Position numbers and translations under genes: made by a program. From contig CAWGAF010000001.1 in NCBI GenBank assembly GCA_963820495.1, positions 1,325,948-1,389,947 on the forward strand: a stretch of DNA of 64,000 nucleotides, given 5' to 3'. The notes below the pieces were generated by a model. That model did no database searches, was not told the DNA's origin, and worked only from the letters and a program-made list of their open reading frames with translations. Position 1 is the first letter of the stretch, and the number at the start of each line of letters is the position of its first letter. Origin of the DNA: JBBIPA01 sp963820495. Lineage in GTDB: Bacteria > Chloroflexota > Dehalococcoidia > GIF9 > UBA5629. This document shows, piece after piece, positions 1 through 9,201 of this stretch.

Positions 1-170
1 GCTAATCTAGTGGTCCTTATTTGATATTGGGTTCCCGCCGGGCAAGCAGCCTGTGGGAGATTTTTAATATTTGCTTTACTTGTATTTATTGTAGTAAAGT
101 CATGTGGTATTATAGTATAAATGGGTGGAGGATTAATAAGTAATATTGATGACCGAGAAATAAAAAGAGG

Positions 171-551
171 ATGCAGCAAGTTAAGTGCTTTAACTGTAAT
201 TCGACGAATGCTGAAGGCTTAAATTTTTGTACTAATTGTGGCTCCAGATTGGGTACTCCCTGTCCTCAATGTGGTTCAATCGTTCCACCGGACTCCAGAT
301 TCTGTCCAGAATGTGCCCGTCTCTGCGGTTCTGGTCGATTTGGCAAGGCGCAGCATAAAATTGACGCAACAAATAAAACAGTGGACTGCCCTAAGTGTGG
401 CTTGCCAGATAATTCTGGACGGCGATTTTGTACCGCTTGTGGTGCCAGATTAGGCATTCCTTGTACTCAATGTGGAGCCATAGTTGATCTTGTCGCGGGA
501 TTTTGTACTAACTGCGGCTGTGTTGTACAGTCCGCTAAAGTCGATAGATAA
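171..551 (+). CDS. Small double zinc-ribbon protein
   Basis: A 126-residue soluble protein built almost only of CxxC knuckles: four paired zinc ribbons of the form C-x2-C ... C-x2-C spread along the whole chain, in two near-duplicate halves (residues 6-52 and 72-120). The family (double zinc ribbon, DZR) usually mediates protein or nucleic-acid contacts; no enzyme domain is visible. The ATG directly abuts an AGAGG, which is too close for a normal ribosome binding site, and a stop lies a few codons upstream, so no earlier start exists. It precedes a second zinc-ribbon gene by 79 bases, probably in one transcript. The specific role is unknown. Confidence 0.75.
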   Translation: MQQVKCFNCNSTNAEGLNFCTNCGSRLGTPCPQCGSIVPPDSRFCPECARLCGSGRFGKAQHKIDATNKTVDCPKCGLPDNSGRRFCTACGARLGIPCTQCGAIVDLVAGFCTNCGCVVQSAKVDR

Positions 552-630
552 TAACTTAAGTAAGGAGAAATGACAAAGGTAGTAAGAATGGTAGTTAACT
601 ACCAAGAAATAGTGGGGGAGTGCCGGTAGG

Positions 631-2436
631 ATGCAGCCAAAACCCAATATAGCTTTTTGTCCTAACTGCCGCAAACCTAAGGATCCCAAAGAGGTAACTT
701 GTAGCCAGTGTGGTACCAGGGCATGTCCTAATGGTCACACCATGGCTTCCAGGATTTGTTCGCTATGTGGTTGGGAAGACCGTAGCTGGAGACCACAGAC
801 AAGAAGTTATTCTCCAGCAGCTCCAGTTCAGAAACCACAAGAGGTTCCTGACGCTAAGGAAAGCGTATGCCCTAGGTGTAAGGTTAGAACTGTATTTACA
901 TCTGGGCGTTGCCTTAATTGTGGCTATATCTCCGAAACTGATCGATACAATGGAAAGCAGCAAAAGGCAACAGGCTCTGTATCCCAGGCTGGTAGTACCT
1001 TTCAACCAGAAATGCAGCACGATGTTGTCCAGCAGCAATTCCCAGGCGTTCACGATGCCAGGCGGGAATATGTGTGTCCCAGATGTGGGGCTAAAGCTGA
1101 CCCAAGGGCTGGAGGTTGCCAGAATTGTGGATATATAGGTTCACTGGAATATGAAATACCTAAACAGCAGATACCCGGCAGTGTGCCGCCGGCACAGTCA
1201 GCGGCTTCGACAGGACAGCAGAGCTTCGGTGGACAGCGATTCATCCATGCACGTGATATGAGTCCGGGCCGTGTTTGTCCGTTTTGTGGTGGCGATGTGC
1301 CATCTGATTCCAAATTCTGTCAGCGATGTGGTAAACCTAGTGGTTCAGGTCGCCAGCATGAGCAATTTATATTGGCCACTGATAGAGCAATGAGAGGTGA
1401 ACCAATGACAATGGGCCAGATGACACCATCAATGGACACCGCTTATGCGGCGGAATCTGCTCAGGGCACAATGGGAATGTTTATGCCTGAAGCAGGGGGC
1501 ATTTCGATCTCCGAAAGAGAATTCCCACGGGAGAGAGGAAAGGGCAAAAGAGCCAAAGAAAAGGGGTACCTAAAGGAGAGAAAGGGTTTTCCTAAGGGGC
1601 TTTTGGCTGCTATTTTCATAGTTGCTGCTGCGCTTGTAGCTATGATTATGGTTATTTTCAGCCAGGTTACCTCTACACCTACATCAACAACCCCAACTCC
1701 CACCGTGGATAAAACACCGCCGGAAATTTCGGAAGTCGCTATTTCCAGTGCTGCAGGGTCATCTGCGCTTATTGAATGGACGACGGATGAGAAAGCTACC
1801 AGTCAGGTCATGCTGTGTGACCCGAGCGGTACCTGTACCTGGACGGAGCCTGACGCAACCCTGGTTAAATATCACACTGTTAATGTAAATGACATCAAGC
1901 TTGATGTTAACTATCATGTTACCGTTAAGTCTATAGATGCCAGCGGGAACGAAAATTCGTTTGAGACGGAACACATTTTTGCAACAGAAGCTCCGCCGGA
2001 TAACATACCGGTGGGCTATGAAGTTGGCAACCGTGCTCCTGATTTCACCTTAGAAGACCTGGGTGGAAACAACGTGGTGTTAAGCAGTTTCAAGGGCCAA
2101 AAGATAGTGATGGTCAATTTCTGGGCAGTGACATGTGGTTCCTGTGTTGCTGAACTGCCTGCTATCGAAGAGGTTTATCAAGCTCGCTCAGGTACAGTGG
2201 AAGTACTGGCGGTTAATGCTGGGGAAACTAAGACAGCGGTACAATCCTTTATAGATGGCACGAGTTATAATTTTACTGTTCTTCTTGATTCGGAGGGGGT
2301 TGCCAGAGCTGCTTTCAATGTCCCTAATTGGCCCAGGACATTTTTTATTGATAAGACAGGCATAATCAAGAACATAAAAATCGGTCAATTTGCCAATAAA
2401 GCCGAAATAGATACTATCTTAAATAGTATACAATGA
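631..2436 (+). CDS. Zinc-ribbon membrane protein with extracytoplasmic TlpA-like thioredoxin domain
   Basis: A 601-residue protein in three parts. The N-terminal ~240 residues carry several C-x2-C zinc ribbons separated by Gln/Pro-rich linkers. One transmembrane helix (about residues 323-345) follows a basic stretch. Outside lie a fibronectin-like domain (about 365-455) and a TlpA/redoxin-type thioredoxin fold (about 460-601) with active-site motif C-G-S-C at residues 502-505, preceded by the typical APDFTL and NFWA segments. Inferred topology puts the ribbons inside and the thiol-disulfide oxidoreductase outside, anchored to the membrane. The TlpA family reduces or exchanges disulfides in exported proteins. 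Cytoplasmic zinc ribbons fused to TlpA are unusual. Confidence 0.8.
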   Translation: MQPKPNIAFCPNCRKPKDPKEVTCSQCGTRACPNGHTMASRICSLCGWEDRSWRPQTRSYSPAAPVQKPQEVPDAKESVCPRCKVRTVFTSGRCLNCGYISETDRYNGKQQKATGSVSQAGSTFQPEMQHDVVQQQFPGVHDARREYVCPRCGAKADPRAGGCQNCGYIGSLEYEIPKQQIPGSVPPAQSAASTGQQSFGGQRFIHARDMSPGRVCPFCGGDVPSDSKFCQRCGKPSGSGRQHEQFILATDRAMRGEPMTMGQMTPSMDTAYAAESAQGTMGMFMPEAGGISISEREFPRERGKGKRAKEKGYLKERKGFPKGLLAAIFIVAAALVAMIMVIFSQVTSTPTSTTPTPTVDKTPPEISEVAISSAAGSSALIEWTTDEKATSQVMLCDPSGTCTWTEPDATLVKYHTVNVNDIKLDVNYHVTVKSIDASGNENSFETEHIFATEAPPDNIPVGYEVGNRAPDFTLEDLGGNNVVLSSFKGQKIVMVNFWAVTCGSCVAELPAIEEVYQARSGTVEVLAVNAGETKTAVQSFIDGTSYNFTVLLDSEGVARAAFNVPNWPRTFFIDKTGIIKNIKIGQFANKAEIDTILNSIQ

Positions 2437-2557
2437 GAACTATAATTGCTGCATAATACATTTCCTCTCCTCTTCCTTATTGTATAGCCGCTAAATTACT
2501 GGCGGTGGACATTTTAAAACTGGCAGGACGAATATTACACAAATGCTGTCGAGAACA

Positions 2558-3007
2558 CTATCTAGGCTTAATGTCCAGAAGAATAAAACCGCTCTCCTGG
2601 TCTCTAACGCGGGTAACATCTGCACCCACTATCTCATAAATGATAACCTCACCAACCAGCCAGGTAGAAACGCCTGGCCTCAGGCATCCAGTCATGGTTG
2701 CTCCTGATCTGCCCAGAGCAGCATGCATATGCAATACAGGCTTGCCATCCTCATCAGGAGCCAGCACACCCACTCCCACCACTTCATGTGCGCCGTCTAA
2801 TGGCAGAAGCATCGGTTGGGGTGGCATTTCGTTTGAATCTCTGGGACCTACAACTACCTCGCCAGTATCAATTCCACCTACCATAATAACATGCCCTACA
2901 GATATCTTATTGTCCTCGGCAAAACGCTCAATACAGGATGGCACAATATCCCCATGCTCAAGTCTTATAACAAAGGCTCGGCCTATTCGCCCTTCACATG
3001 CTTTCAT
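2558..3007 (-). CDS. PPC-domain (DUF296) DNA-binding-like protein
   Basis: 149 residues covering the plants-and-prokaryotes-conserved (PPC/DUF296) fold, with the conserved C-terminal segment HMHAALGRSG and a GG-I-D-T-GEVV block. Prokaryotic members are stand-alone trimers of unknown role, sometimes called DNA-binding by analogy with plant AT-hook proteins. The frame is open further upstream, but the start at 3007 is preceded by AAGGAGG at correct spacing, so it is preferred over the longer 172-residue form. It is divergent from NAD kinase across about 160 bases and convergent with the TlpA-like gene. Confidence 0.8.
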   Translation of the reverse strand: MKACEGRIGRAFVIRLEHGDIVPSCIERFAEDNKISVGHVIMVGGIDTGEVVVGPRDSNEMPPQPMLLPLDGAHEVVGVGVLAPDEDGKPVLHMHAALGRSGATMTGCLRPGVSTWLVGEVIIYEIVGADVTRVRDQESGFILLDIKPR

Positions 3008-3126
3008 TAGAAGCCTCCTTTTATCATTAACACAACAACCAGTTGACACTTTAAGTTGATAAGACGTCTTTGTCAAGTACTTCGAGAGGAGTATTGCTTA
3101 CCCTTATCGCCAAATAGTCTATCTTC

Positions 3127-3156
3127 TTGACACTTCGTATCCTGCGATGATAGACT
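3127..3156 (+). promoter_or_regulatory. Probable sigma-70 promoter of nadK, giving a near-leaderless mRNA
   Basis: TTGACA at 3127-3132, 18-base spacer, TAGACT at 3151-3156. Only ten bases separate the -10 box from the nadK ATG, and they contain no Shine-Dalgarno sequence. Transcription would begin within a few bases of the start codon. Confidence 0.5.
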
Positions 3157-3166
3157 CCACTTACCT

Positions 3167-3991
3167 ATGAAACGAGTGGGTATTCTATATCATCCGAAAC
3201 GTGAAGAGGCGGTGGCTTTCAGCCAGGAGCTGAAAAAGTTTCTCAGTGTCAGGGGCATTAGCATCTGGCTATGCTCATCCTGGGAACCTGAGAAAGCCAA
3301 ACAGCAGGTTAATGGCACAGATTTACTCCTGAGCATTGGAGGTGATGGCACCATCTTACGTACGGCTCGGATGGTTATTCCCGATTCCGTGCCGATTCTG
3401 GGGATAAATCTGGGCAGGCTTGGTTTTATGACTGAGCTTAAAGCTGCTGAGGCTATGGACAAGCTGCCTGCTCTGCTCGATGGTGGCGGTTGGATTGAAG
3501 AAAGAGCAATACTGGAAGCTGAGCTATTATCCCAGGGCAAAATGCTTCATGCTTTGAACGACGTTTTTGTGGGGCGCAGAAGTTTATCAAGGCTGGTAAG
3601 CATCGAATGTAAAATAGATGGTGCCATGTTGACTACATACCGTGCCGATGGCGTTATTGTAGCCACAGCCAGCGGTAGCACCGCTTATTCGCTGGCGGCT
3701 GGAGGACCAATCCTGCCCCCACAGGCTAAAGATATCATAATTCAACCCGTCTGCGCACATTTTACTTTCGATAAAGCCCTGGTATTGCCATGGCAAACCG
3801 TAATCGATTTAAAGGTCACTACCAGCCATGAAGCTATGCTCAGCATCGACGGTCAAACAGAGCTACAATTAAATAGTGGAGATAAAGTTAAGATTAAACT
3901 GAGTCCTTACACCTCTAAGTTTTTGAGATTACAGCACCAAAAATATTTTTATGAGTCTCTGGATTCAAAGCTGAAAAGGAAGATTTCATGA
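3167..3991 (+). CDS. nadK: NAD kinase
   Basis: 274 residues, usual length for bacterial NAD kinase (ATP or polyphosphate + NAD gives NADP). The diagnostic GGDGT motif is at residues 58-62, followed by GINLGRLGFMTEL, and the second conserved block reads ADGVIVATASGSTAY, where most family members have S-T-P-T-G-S-T-A-Y. The C-terminal domain carries the expected SIDGQ. The start has no ribosome binding site but sits just behind a good promoter. The stop overlaps the following GNAT gene by four bases (ATGA), indicating translational coupling. Confidence 0.93.
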   Translation: MKRVGILYHPKREEAVAFSQELKKFLSVRGISIWLCSSWEPEKAKQQVNGTDLLLSIGGDGTILRTARMVIPDSVPILGINLGRLGFMTELKAAEAMDKLPALLDGGGWIEERAILEAELLSQGKMLHALNDVFVGRRSLSRLVSIECKIDGAMLTTYRADGVIVATASGSTAYSLAAGGPILPPQAKDIIIQPVCAHFTFDKALVLPWQTVIDLKVTTSHEAMLSIDGQTELQLNSGDKVKIKLSPYTSKFLRLQHQKYFYESLDSKLKRKIS

Positions 3992-4452
3992 AAGTAGAGA
4001 AAGCCAGGATAGGTGATGCGCAGCGGATGCATGAGCTGGTCAATAAATTCGCTGACAAGGGTGAAATGCTGCCCAGGGCATTGAGCGAAATATATGAGGA
4101 TATCCGCGATTATTTCGTTATCAGAAATAGAAGAGGTAATGTTATAGCCTGCGTTGCTCTCCATATTAGCTGGTCAGATTTGGCTGAGATTCGAAGTTTA
4201 GCAGTAAGCGAAGAGAAGCAGGAACAGGGACTGGGCTCGTTGCTGGTTAAAGCCTGCCTTGATGAGACTAAGGAATTGGGTATAGACAAGGTCTTCTGTC
4301 TGACCTATAAGCCGACATTTTTTGAAAAAAACGGCTTTATCCAAGTTGATAAGACGGAATTACCACGTAAAATATGGTCGGAATGTTTCCGCTGCCCCAA
4401 ATTTCCCGATTGTGATGAGGTAGCGCTTATTTACCAATTTGATAAGCCATGA
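3988..4452 (+). CDS. GNAT N-acetyltransferase, N-acetylglutamate-synthase-like
   Basis: 154 residues with a complete GNAT fold: the acetyl-CoA pyrophosphate loop is visible as EKQEQGLGSLLV, preceded by the beta-strand LAEIRSLAV and followed by a FFEKNGF motif. Overall layout (short GNAT ending in a Cys-containing segment, CFRCPKFPDC) resembles the short ArgA-type N-acetylglutamate synthases of organisms lacking the classic enzyme. That would make it the first step of arginine synthesis, but the substrate is not provable from sequence. It overlaps nadK by four bases. Confidence 0.75.
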   Translation: MKVEKARIGDAQRMHELVNKFADKGEMLPRALSEIYEDIRDYFVIRNRRGNVIACVALHISWSDLAEIRSLAVSEEKQEQGLGSLLVKACLDETKELGIDKVFCLTYKPTFFEKNGFIQVDKTELPRKIWSECFRCPKFPDCDEVALIYQFDKP

Positions 4453-4516
4453 GGCGGAAGGCAAGAGACAAAGCCGTCGCTAGTCGCTCGGGGCTTGGCT
4501 CTAGTGGTTGGTGACT

Positions 4517-4646
4517 TTAGTAAATTCTAATACCAAAATTCTAAATCCTAAGCAAGTTCAAATGACCGAAATTCAAAACATGTTTTGGTAATTTGAATTT
4601 AGATATTGTTCAGGGTTTTGTGCTTAGGATTTTGGATTTAAATTAA
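4517..4646 (+). repeat. AT-rich interspersed palindromic element
   Basis: Between the GNAT and NUDIX genes lies a nested inverted repeat. Outer arms share the 12-mer AAATCCTAAGCA near 4541-4554 and its complement near 4621-4632. The centre carries a perfect 14-base palindrome CAAAACATGTTTTG around 4575-4588 inside further pairing AAATT/AATTT arms. It has no coding content and could fold into one long hairpin. It looks like a REP/MITE-type element. Confidence 0.55.
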
Positions 4647-4662
4647 GAATTAGGAGGCAAAA

Positions 4663-5190
4663 TTGCCAGAACGAACTATTTCCAGTGAGCAAATTTACAG
4701 TGGTCGGGCAGTGAAGCTAAGAGTTGACACCATAGAGAAGCCCAATGGCAAGAAGACCATCCGGGAAATTGTGGAACATGCCGATTGCGTCGCTGTGGTG
4801 GTTCTGGATGAAGAGAACAACGTTGTCATGGTCAGGCAATTACGAGAAGCTGTAGGAAAAACCCTCTTGGAAATCCCAGCGGGCGGCATAGACGCTGGTG
4901 AGGAGCCTGTTGAATCAGTTCGTCGAGAGCTACAGGAGGAAATAGGGCTTCTGCCGCATAAAATAGAAAAAATCGGCGGATTTTATTCCACACCGGGATA
5001 TTGCACCGAGTATCTGTACTTGTACCTGGCGACGGAACTTAAACCAAGCCGCCTTGAGGCTGAAGACACTGCGAGCATCGAGGTTGTTAGAGTGCCCCTG
5101 GCACAGATACCGGCGCTGATTGCTTCAGGAGAAATCTGCGATGCTAAAAGCATCGCAGGCGTGCTAAAGTTTATTCACCTCAAAGGATAG
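4663..5190 (+). CDS. NUDIX hydrolase, ADP-ribose pyrophosphatase type
   Basis: 175 residues with a perfect NUDIX box at residues 74-96 (G-x5-E-x7-R-E-L-x-E-E-x-G-L). The N-terminal half and the FYSTPGYCTEYL segment after the box match ADP-ribose pyrophosphatases, which cleave ADP-ribose to AMP and ribose-5-phosphate using Mg2+ bound by the box glutamates. The start is TTG, supported by TAGGAGG seven bases upstream. Proximity to NAD kinase is consistent with nucleotide-cofactor turnover. It converges on the fumarase beta gene. Confidence 0.88.
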   Translation: MPERTISSEQIYSGRAVKLRVDTIEKPNGKKTIREIVEHADCVAVVVLDEENNVVMVRQLREAVGKTLLEIPAGGIDAGEEPVESVRRELQEEIGLLPHKIEKIGGFYSTPGYCTEYLYLYLATELKPSRLEAEDTASIEVVRVPLAQIPALIASGEICDAKSIAGVLKFIHLKG

Positions 5191-5206
5191 CCAGAGGCTT
5201 CTACTA

Positions 5207-5764
5207 CTATACTTTAACCTGGTACTTGGCTTTTCCCTGCTCGTACAGGTCGCCACCACGCACGTCATTGATCACGGTAGCCGGGAAATTCTCCACTTCC
5301 AGGCGGCGGATTGCCTCTGCTCCCAGGTCATCATAAGCTATCACTTCGGATTTCTTAATGCTCTTAGAAATCAAAGCGCCGGCACCGCCGATAGCAGCAA
5401 AATATACTGCCTTATATTTTTTCATGGCATTTTTTACTGCTTGTGCCCGATTGCCCTTGCCAACCATGCCCTTGAGCCCTTCAGCCATGAGACGCGGTGA
5501 GTAAGGATCCATGCGCCCGCTGGTAGTGGGACCGGCTGAACCGGTAGCATAACCTGGCTTGGCAGGTGCAGGACCCATGTAATAGATAATTTGATTCTTG
5601 ATATCCAGGGGAAGTTTTTCTTTTTTGTCCAGAGCCTCGACCAGGCGTTTATGGGCAGAGTCACGTGCTGAATAGATAACACCGGTAATGAAAACCTGGT
5701 CACCAGCTTCCAGGCTCTCCACAGTTTTTTCGTCAAGGGGGGTTTTTATATTTACTACTTTCAT
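5207..5764 (-). CDS. Class I (Fe-S) fumarate hydratase, beta subunit
   Basis: 185 residues corresponding to the C-terminal domain of class I Fe-S fumarases and tartrate dehydratases. The family blocks GPAPAKPGYATGSAGPTTSGRMD (split here: GPAPAKPG at about 65-72, then TTSGRMD) and AAIGGAGAL are intact. It pairs with the alpha subunit at 9198-10043 to interconvert fumarate and malate. Notably the two subunits are separated by four sdh genes although all lie in one minus-strand run. It is last in that run, 26 bases after sdhB, with GGAGGAAC before the ATG. Confidence 0.92.
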   Translation of the reverse strand: MKVVNIKTPLDEKTVESLEAGDQVFITGVIYSARDSAHKRLVEALDKKEKLPLDIKNQIIYYMGPAPAKPGYATGSAGPTTSGRMDPYSPRLMAEGLKGMVGKGNRAQAVKNAMKKYKAVYFAAIGGAGALISKSIKKSEVIAYDDLGAEAIRRLEVENFPATVINDVRGGDLYEQGKAKYQVKV

Positions 5765-5790
5765 TGCTGTTCCTCCTTAAAGCAGTACGT

Positions 5791-6636
5791 CTATTTTCCT
5801 TTCACAGTAAATTCAGGGACGGGTACTTTGGGCTTGGTATCAGTAGTGGGTAGCTTGACCACCACTGCTGGCTGCTTCTTTTTCTCGGCCCCAACAGCCC
5901 TGGAAACCAGCCGTCTCTTCATTAACTGTATTGCCAGACCAGGGTCTAATCCCTTGGGACAGGCTTCAGAGCAAGCGCCGGCGAAGTGGCAATGCCAGAT
6001 ACCATGTTTTCCATCGACTGCAGAGACTCTGTTTTCGCAGCCATCATCACGGCTATCAGCGCAGTAACGGTAACATTGGGCTAATGCCTGCGGTCCCAGA
6101 AACTGTTTGTCGCTGGCGGAGGTGGGACAGGCAGCTACACAGATACCACACTTTATGCAGTAGGTAAACTGCAAGAAAGTATTCAGTTCTTGGGGAGTCT
6201 GGGCATATTCAGCGGTGGGCTGCTCCGTTTCCTCTTTGTCACAGCGGATAATATAGGGTTTTATGGATTTATGATTATCAAAGAATGTGCCCAGGTCAGG
6301 TACCAGATCCTTGATAATCGGCAAATTGGGCAGAGGTTTGACAGTTAATTTGTCAGAGTGAAACTCCTCTATCTGTGTATGGCAGGCTAGATGGGGGTAA
6401 TCGTTAATCAGCATACCGCAGGAACCGCAGATGCCCATGCGGCACGAGGTACGAAATGCCAGAGTACTGTCCAAGTTCTCTTTGATATAAAGCAGACCAT
6501 CCAGCACGGTCATTCCCTCTCTATAGGGCACGGTAAACTCCTGAAAATAAGGAGCTTTATCTTTTTCAGGATCGTACCTCTGAACTTTAAACTCTATCTC
6601 GGCAAACTTTATCTTGTGCCTTTTTTGTTCAGTCAT
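5791..6636 (-). CDS. sdhB: Succinate dehydrogenase/fumarate reductase iron-sulfur subunit
   Basis: 281 residues. The N-terminal ferredoxin domain has [2Fe-2S] ligands C65, C70, C73 and C85 (CRMGICGSCG ... C). The C-terminal domain has the C160-x2-C-x2-C-x3-CP motif of the [4Fe-4S] cluster and cysteines around 188-226 for the [3Fe-4S] cluster. It relays electrons between the SdhA flavin and the quinone site in the membrane subunits. The Lys/Pro-rich tail after residue 245 is longer than usual. Gene order A-C-D-B is normal for SQR/QFR. The direction of the reaction cannot be read from sequence. Confidence 0.95.
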   Translation of the reverse strand: MTEQKRHKIKFAEIEFKVQRYDPEKDKAPYFQEFTVPYREGMTVLDGLLYIKENLDSTLAFRTSCRMGICGSCGMLINDYPHLACHTQIEEFHSDKLTVKPLPNLPIIKDLVPDLGTFFDNHKSIKPYIIRCDKEETEQPTAEYAQTPQELNTFLQFTYCIKCGICVAACPTSASDKQFLGPQALAQCYRYCADSRDDGCENRVSAVDGKHGIWHCHFAGACSEACPKGLDPGLAIQLMKRRLVSRAVGAEKKKQPAVVVKLPTTDTKPKVPVPEFTVKGK

Positions 6637-6655
6637 GAAGGTGTAGTTCCTCCTT

Positions 6656-7036
6656 TTATGATAAAAGGGCTAGTGGTGCGTAAATGCCTAGACCCAGGAA
6701 AACGACGCCGACAACGATAATGACTGCAGTAACAGCTCGGTCAGCACGGGCTGAAGTTGTCAGTTCCAATACGATGTTGCGTAACCCGTTGAAAGCATGG
6801 TAGAGGGCAAAAACAAGTAGAGCAATATAAATGCCGGCAAATACTACCTGTTGAGCTCGAGCTTTCATTAAATTGAACACAGTTGGGTCGGCGGCAATGT
6901 TGACACCAAAGATGCTCTGAACTCCAAAAAAGCTCAGTATAGCATCAAGATGCATATTTACCATGTGTATGCCCAGCAAAACTGCTATCAAGATGCCAGT
7001 AATCAGTTGAACAAACTGCAGGTACGTATTGCGCAT
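6656..7036 (-). CDS. sdhD: Succinate dehydrogenase membrane anchor subunit D-like
   Basis: 126 residues with three predicted transmembrane helices (about 8-27, 60-82, 96-118) and histidines such as H20 and H77 available for haem or quinone binding. Assignment to the SDH membrane anchor rests mainly on position between sdhC and sdhB. The start chosen is ATG at 7036, preceded by GGAGG six bases upstream and overlapping the sdhC stop by one base (TAATG). A TTG two codons earlier is less likely. Confidence 0.8.
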   Translation of the reverse strand: MRNTYLQFVQLITGILIAVLLGIHMVNMHLDAILSFFGVQSIFGVNIAADPTVFNLMKARAQQVVFAGIYIALLVFALYHAFNGLRNIVLELTTSARADRAVTAVIIVVGVVFLGLGIYAPLALLS

Positions 7037-7479
7037 TACCAACCTCCTGCGATGAAGTCATAGAAGGTGATCACAGCTAATATGACAATTATTGCTATGA
7101 ATACAAGAGTCACCGGGCGCTTCTTGCGAATGGAGTCCTTATAGGGGTAAATCGGTGGCGTAGGCTTGCCCAAGGTAAACCCCAGTTCCTGTAAGAAAAG
7201 GCGCAGGCCATTTAGTGCGTGGTAACTGAAGGCGACTGCCACCAGGTATTCACCAGCTTTAAACCAGGGGTTGTGCAGAAGAGACATGGCAGATTCCCAC
7301 ACTCCCTGCCCCTGGATACGGAAAACTGTAGTTGCGGTAAAATGGAACAGTATGAATAGCAGTAGCGCCAGGCCGGTAATTCTGTGAAGAATATAAAGGT
7401 AACGCTCCAGTTGATATTTGCCGCCGTAGAACCAGCCGCGAACTCCCAACAGATTTTGGCGAGGTTGTATCTGTGCCAT
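7036..7479 (-). CDS. sdhC: Succinate dehydrogenase cytochrome b subunit C
   Basis: 147 residues with three predicted transmembrane helices and the SdhC signature: YILHRITGLALLLF in helix 1 and SYHALNGLRLF in helix 2, where the His is the usual axial haem b ligand. With SdhD it forms the quinone site of complex II. It starts nine bases after sdhA and its stop overlaps the sdhD start, so these genes are almost certainly co-translated. Confidence 0.9.
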   Translation of the reverse strand: MAQIQPRQNLLGVRGWFYGGKYQLERYLYILHRITGLALLLFILFHFTATTVFRIQGQGVWESAMSLLHNPWFKAGEYLVAVAFSYHALNGLRLFLQELGFTLGKPTPPIYPYKDSIRKKRPVTLVFIAIIVILAVITFYDFIAGGW

Positions 7480-7488
7480 ATAAACCTC

Positions 7489-9201
7489 CTAATATTTCCT
7501 TTCTACTGGCTGCCACATAGTTATGGCTACAGGAATATATTCTAGCTTAGGGCCTGCTGGCGTGTAGTAAGCCAGTGTATGTTTCAGCCAGTTAACATCA
7601 TCTCTTTTTGCGAAGTCTCGTCGGAAATGTGCTCCGCGGGACTCGGTACGGGATAAAGCCCCAGCAATAACAATTTGAGATAATTCCAGGAGAGTATCAG
7701 CTTCCAGTGCATAGAGCAGATCGGTATTATATATACGTCCACGATCTTTTACCTTAACTTCAGATAGGCGCTGCTTATATTCCTTGATTTTCTGGAGAGC
7801 TGCTTCCAGGTCAGGTCTGGTACGGAAGACACCGACTTGCTTGTCCATCATTTTCTGAAGCTCAGCGCGTATGACATAACTGCTCTCTTTGCCATTGGGG
7901 CTGAACCTGCCAAAAACGCTGGCTTCTTCCTCTTTAAGCTTTGCTTGATCTGGCATCGTTGGGAAAGCTTTCTGTTTGGTGACGTAATCAGCTGCCTTTT
8001 CACCGGTTATCCTGCCCCATACCAGACATTCAGCAGTAGAGTTAGAGCCGAGACGGTTAGCGCCGTGAAGTGACTCACAGCCAGCCTCTCCTGCTGCCCA
8101 GATACCATCAACTGGTGTGGCTCCATCAATATTGGTATGAATACCACCCATGGTATAGTGAGCAGCTGGATGAATGGGAATCGGCTCGAGTATGGGATCG
8201 ATGAAATTGAATTTCATGGCTACTTCTCTAATCAATGGCAATCGTTCATTGATTTTATCCGCGCCCAGATGGCGCAGGTCAATATGTATCGAGTTCATGC
8301 CCTCAGGTCCGGGGAACCCTCTACCCTCTTCAATCTCAGTCATTTCAGCACGAGCAACGATATCTCGTGGAGCTAACTCCATCTTGCTGGCGGCATACTT
8401 CTCCATGAACCGTTCGCCCTTGTTATTGTATAGATAGCCTCCCTCACCACGGGCTGCCTCGGTGATTAGAATTCCTGAAGGAACCAAACCAGTAGGGTGA
8501 AACTGGATAAACTCCATGTCTTTTAAAGGCAAACCAGCACGGTATGCCATACCCATGCCATCGCCAGTGGCGGAGAGAGAATAGGTGGTGAAGCCAAACA
8601 TGCGGCAGGCACCGCCGGTAGCGATGATTAATGCTTTGCCCTGCATAAAGAAGAACTCGCCGGTGGTTAAATCCCAAATAGTAATGCCACAGAACTTTTT
8701 GTCTTCTATGATGATGGAGTGTGCATAGCACTCATCATATCTGGTTACATTGGCATATTTCTGCAGGGTATCATAAAGGGTCTGCATTTCGAAAAAGCCG
8801 GTCTTATCTGCGGCAAAAGTAGCTCGGTTATAGCTATGACCACCAAAAGCACGCTGGTTGATTCGTCCATCACCGCGACGTGACCAGGGGATTCCCCAGT
8901 GGTCTAGCAGGCGGATTTCTTCCGGCATCGCAGTAACAAAGCGCATGACCACGTCCTGGTCGCAGAGAAAATCAGCACCGCGGACAGTATCCCAGGCATG
9001 TAGCTCCAGGCTGTCTCCCTCGTCTGGCTGTATTACCGCTGCGGTACCACCTTCAGCACAGACCGAATGAGCTCGCATGAGCTGGACTTTGGAGACAATA
9101 GCAACGTCAGCTGCTGAATTTTTCTGTGCCACCTCTACCGCTGCTCGTAACCCCGCCAGCCCAGCGCCCATAATTATAATGTCATGTTTTAGCGTTCTCA
9201 T
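7489..9201 (-). CDS. sdhA: Succinate dehydrogenase/fumarate reductase flavoprotein subunit
   Basis: 570 residues from the preferred start at 9201, which has AAGGAGG upstream and overlaps the fumarase alpha stop by four bases (ATGA). The Rossmann motif GAGLAGLRAA is at 12-21. The covalent FAD attachment region HSVCAEGG has its histidine at about residue 45. The substrate-site blocks HPTG, GGIHTN and the RxESRGAHFR segment in the C-terminal half are present. It oxidises succinate or reduces fumarate at the cytoplasmic face, depending on the quinone used. Central in the TCA run. Confidence 0.95.
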   Translation of the reverse strand: MRTLKHDIIIMGAGLAGLRAAVEVAQKNSAADVAIVSKVQLMRAHSVCAEGGTAAVIQPDEGDSLELHAWDTVRGADFLCDQDVVMRFVTAMPEEIRLLDHWGIPWSRRGDGRINQRAFGGHSYNRATFAADKTGFFEMQTLYDTLQKYANVTRYDECYAHSIIIEDKKFCGITIWDLTTGEFFFMQGKALIIATGGACRMFGFTTYSLSATGDGMGMAYRAGLPLKDMEFIQFHPTGLVPSGILITEAARGEGGYLYNNKGERFMEKYAASKMELAPRDIVARAEMTEIEEGRGFPGPEGMNSIHIDLRHLGADKINERLPLIREVAMKFNFIDPILEPIPIHPAAHYTMGGIHTNIDGATPVDGIWAAGEAGCESLHGANRLGSNSTAECLVWGRITGEKAADYVTKQKAFPTMPDQAKLKEEEASVFGRFSPNGKESSYVIRAELQKMMDKQVGVFRTRPDLEAALQKIKEYKQRLSEVKVKDRGRIYNTDLLYALEADTLLELSQIVIAGALSRTESRGAHFRRDFAKRDDVNWLKHTLAYYTPAGPKLEYIPVAITMWQPVERKY

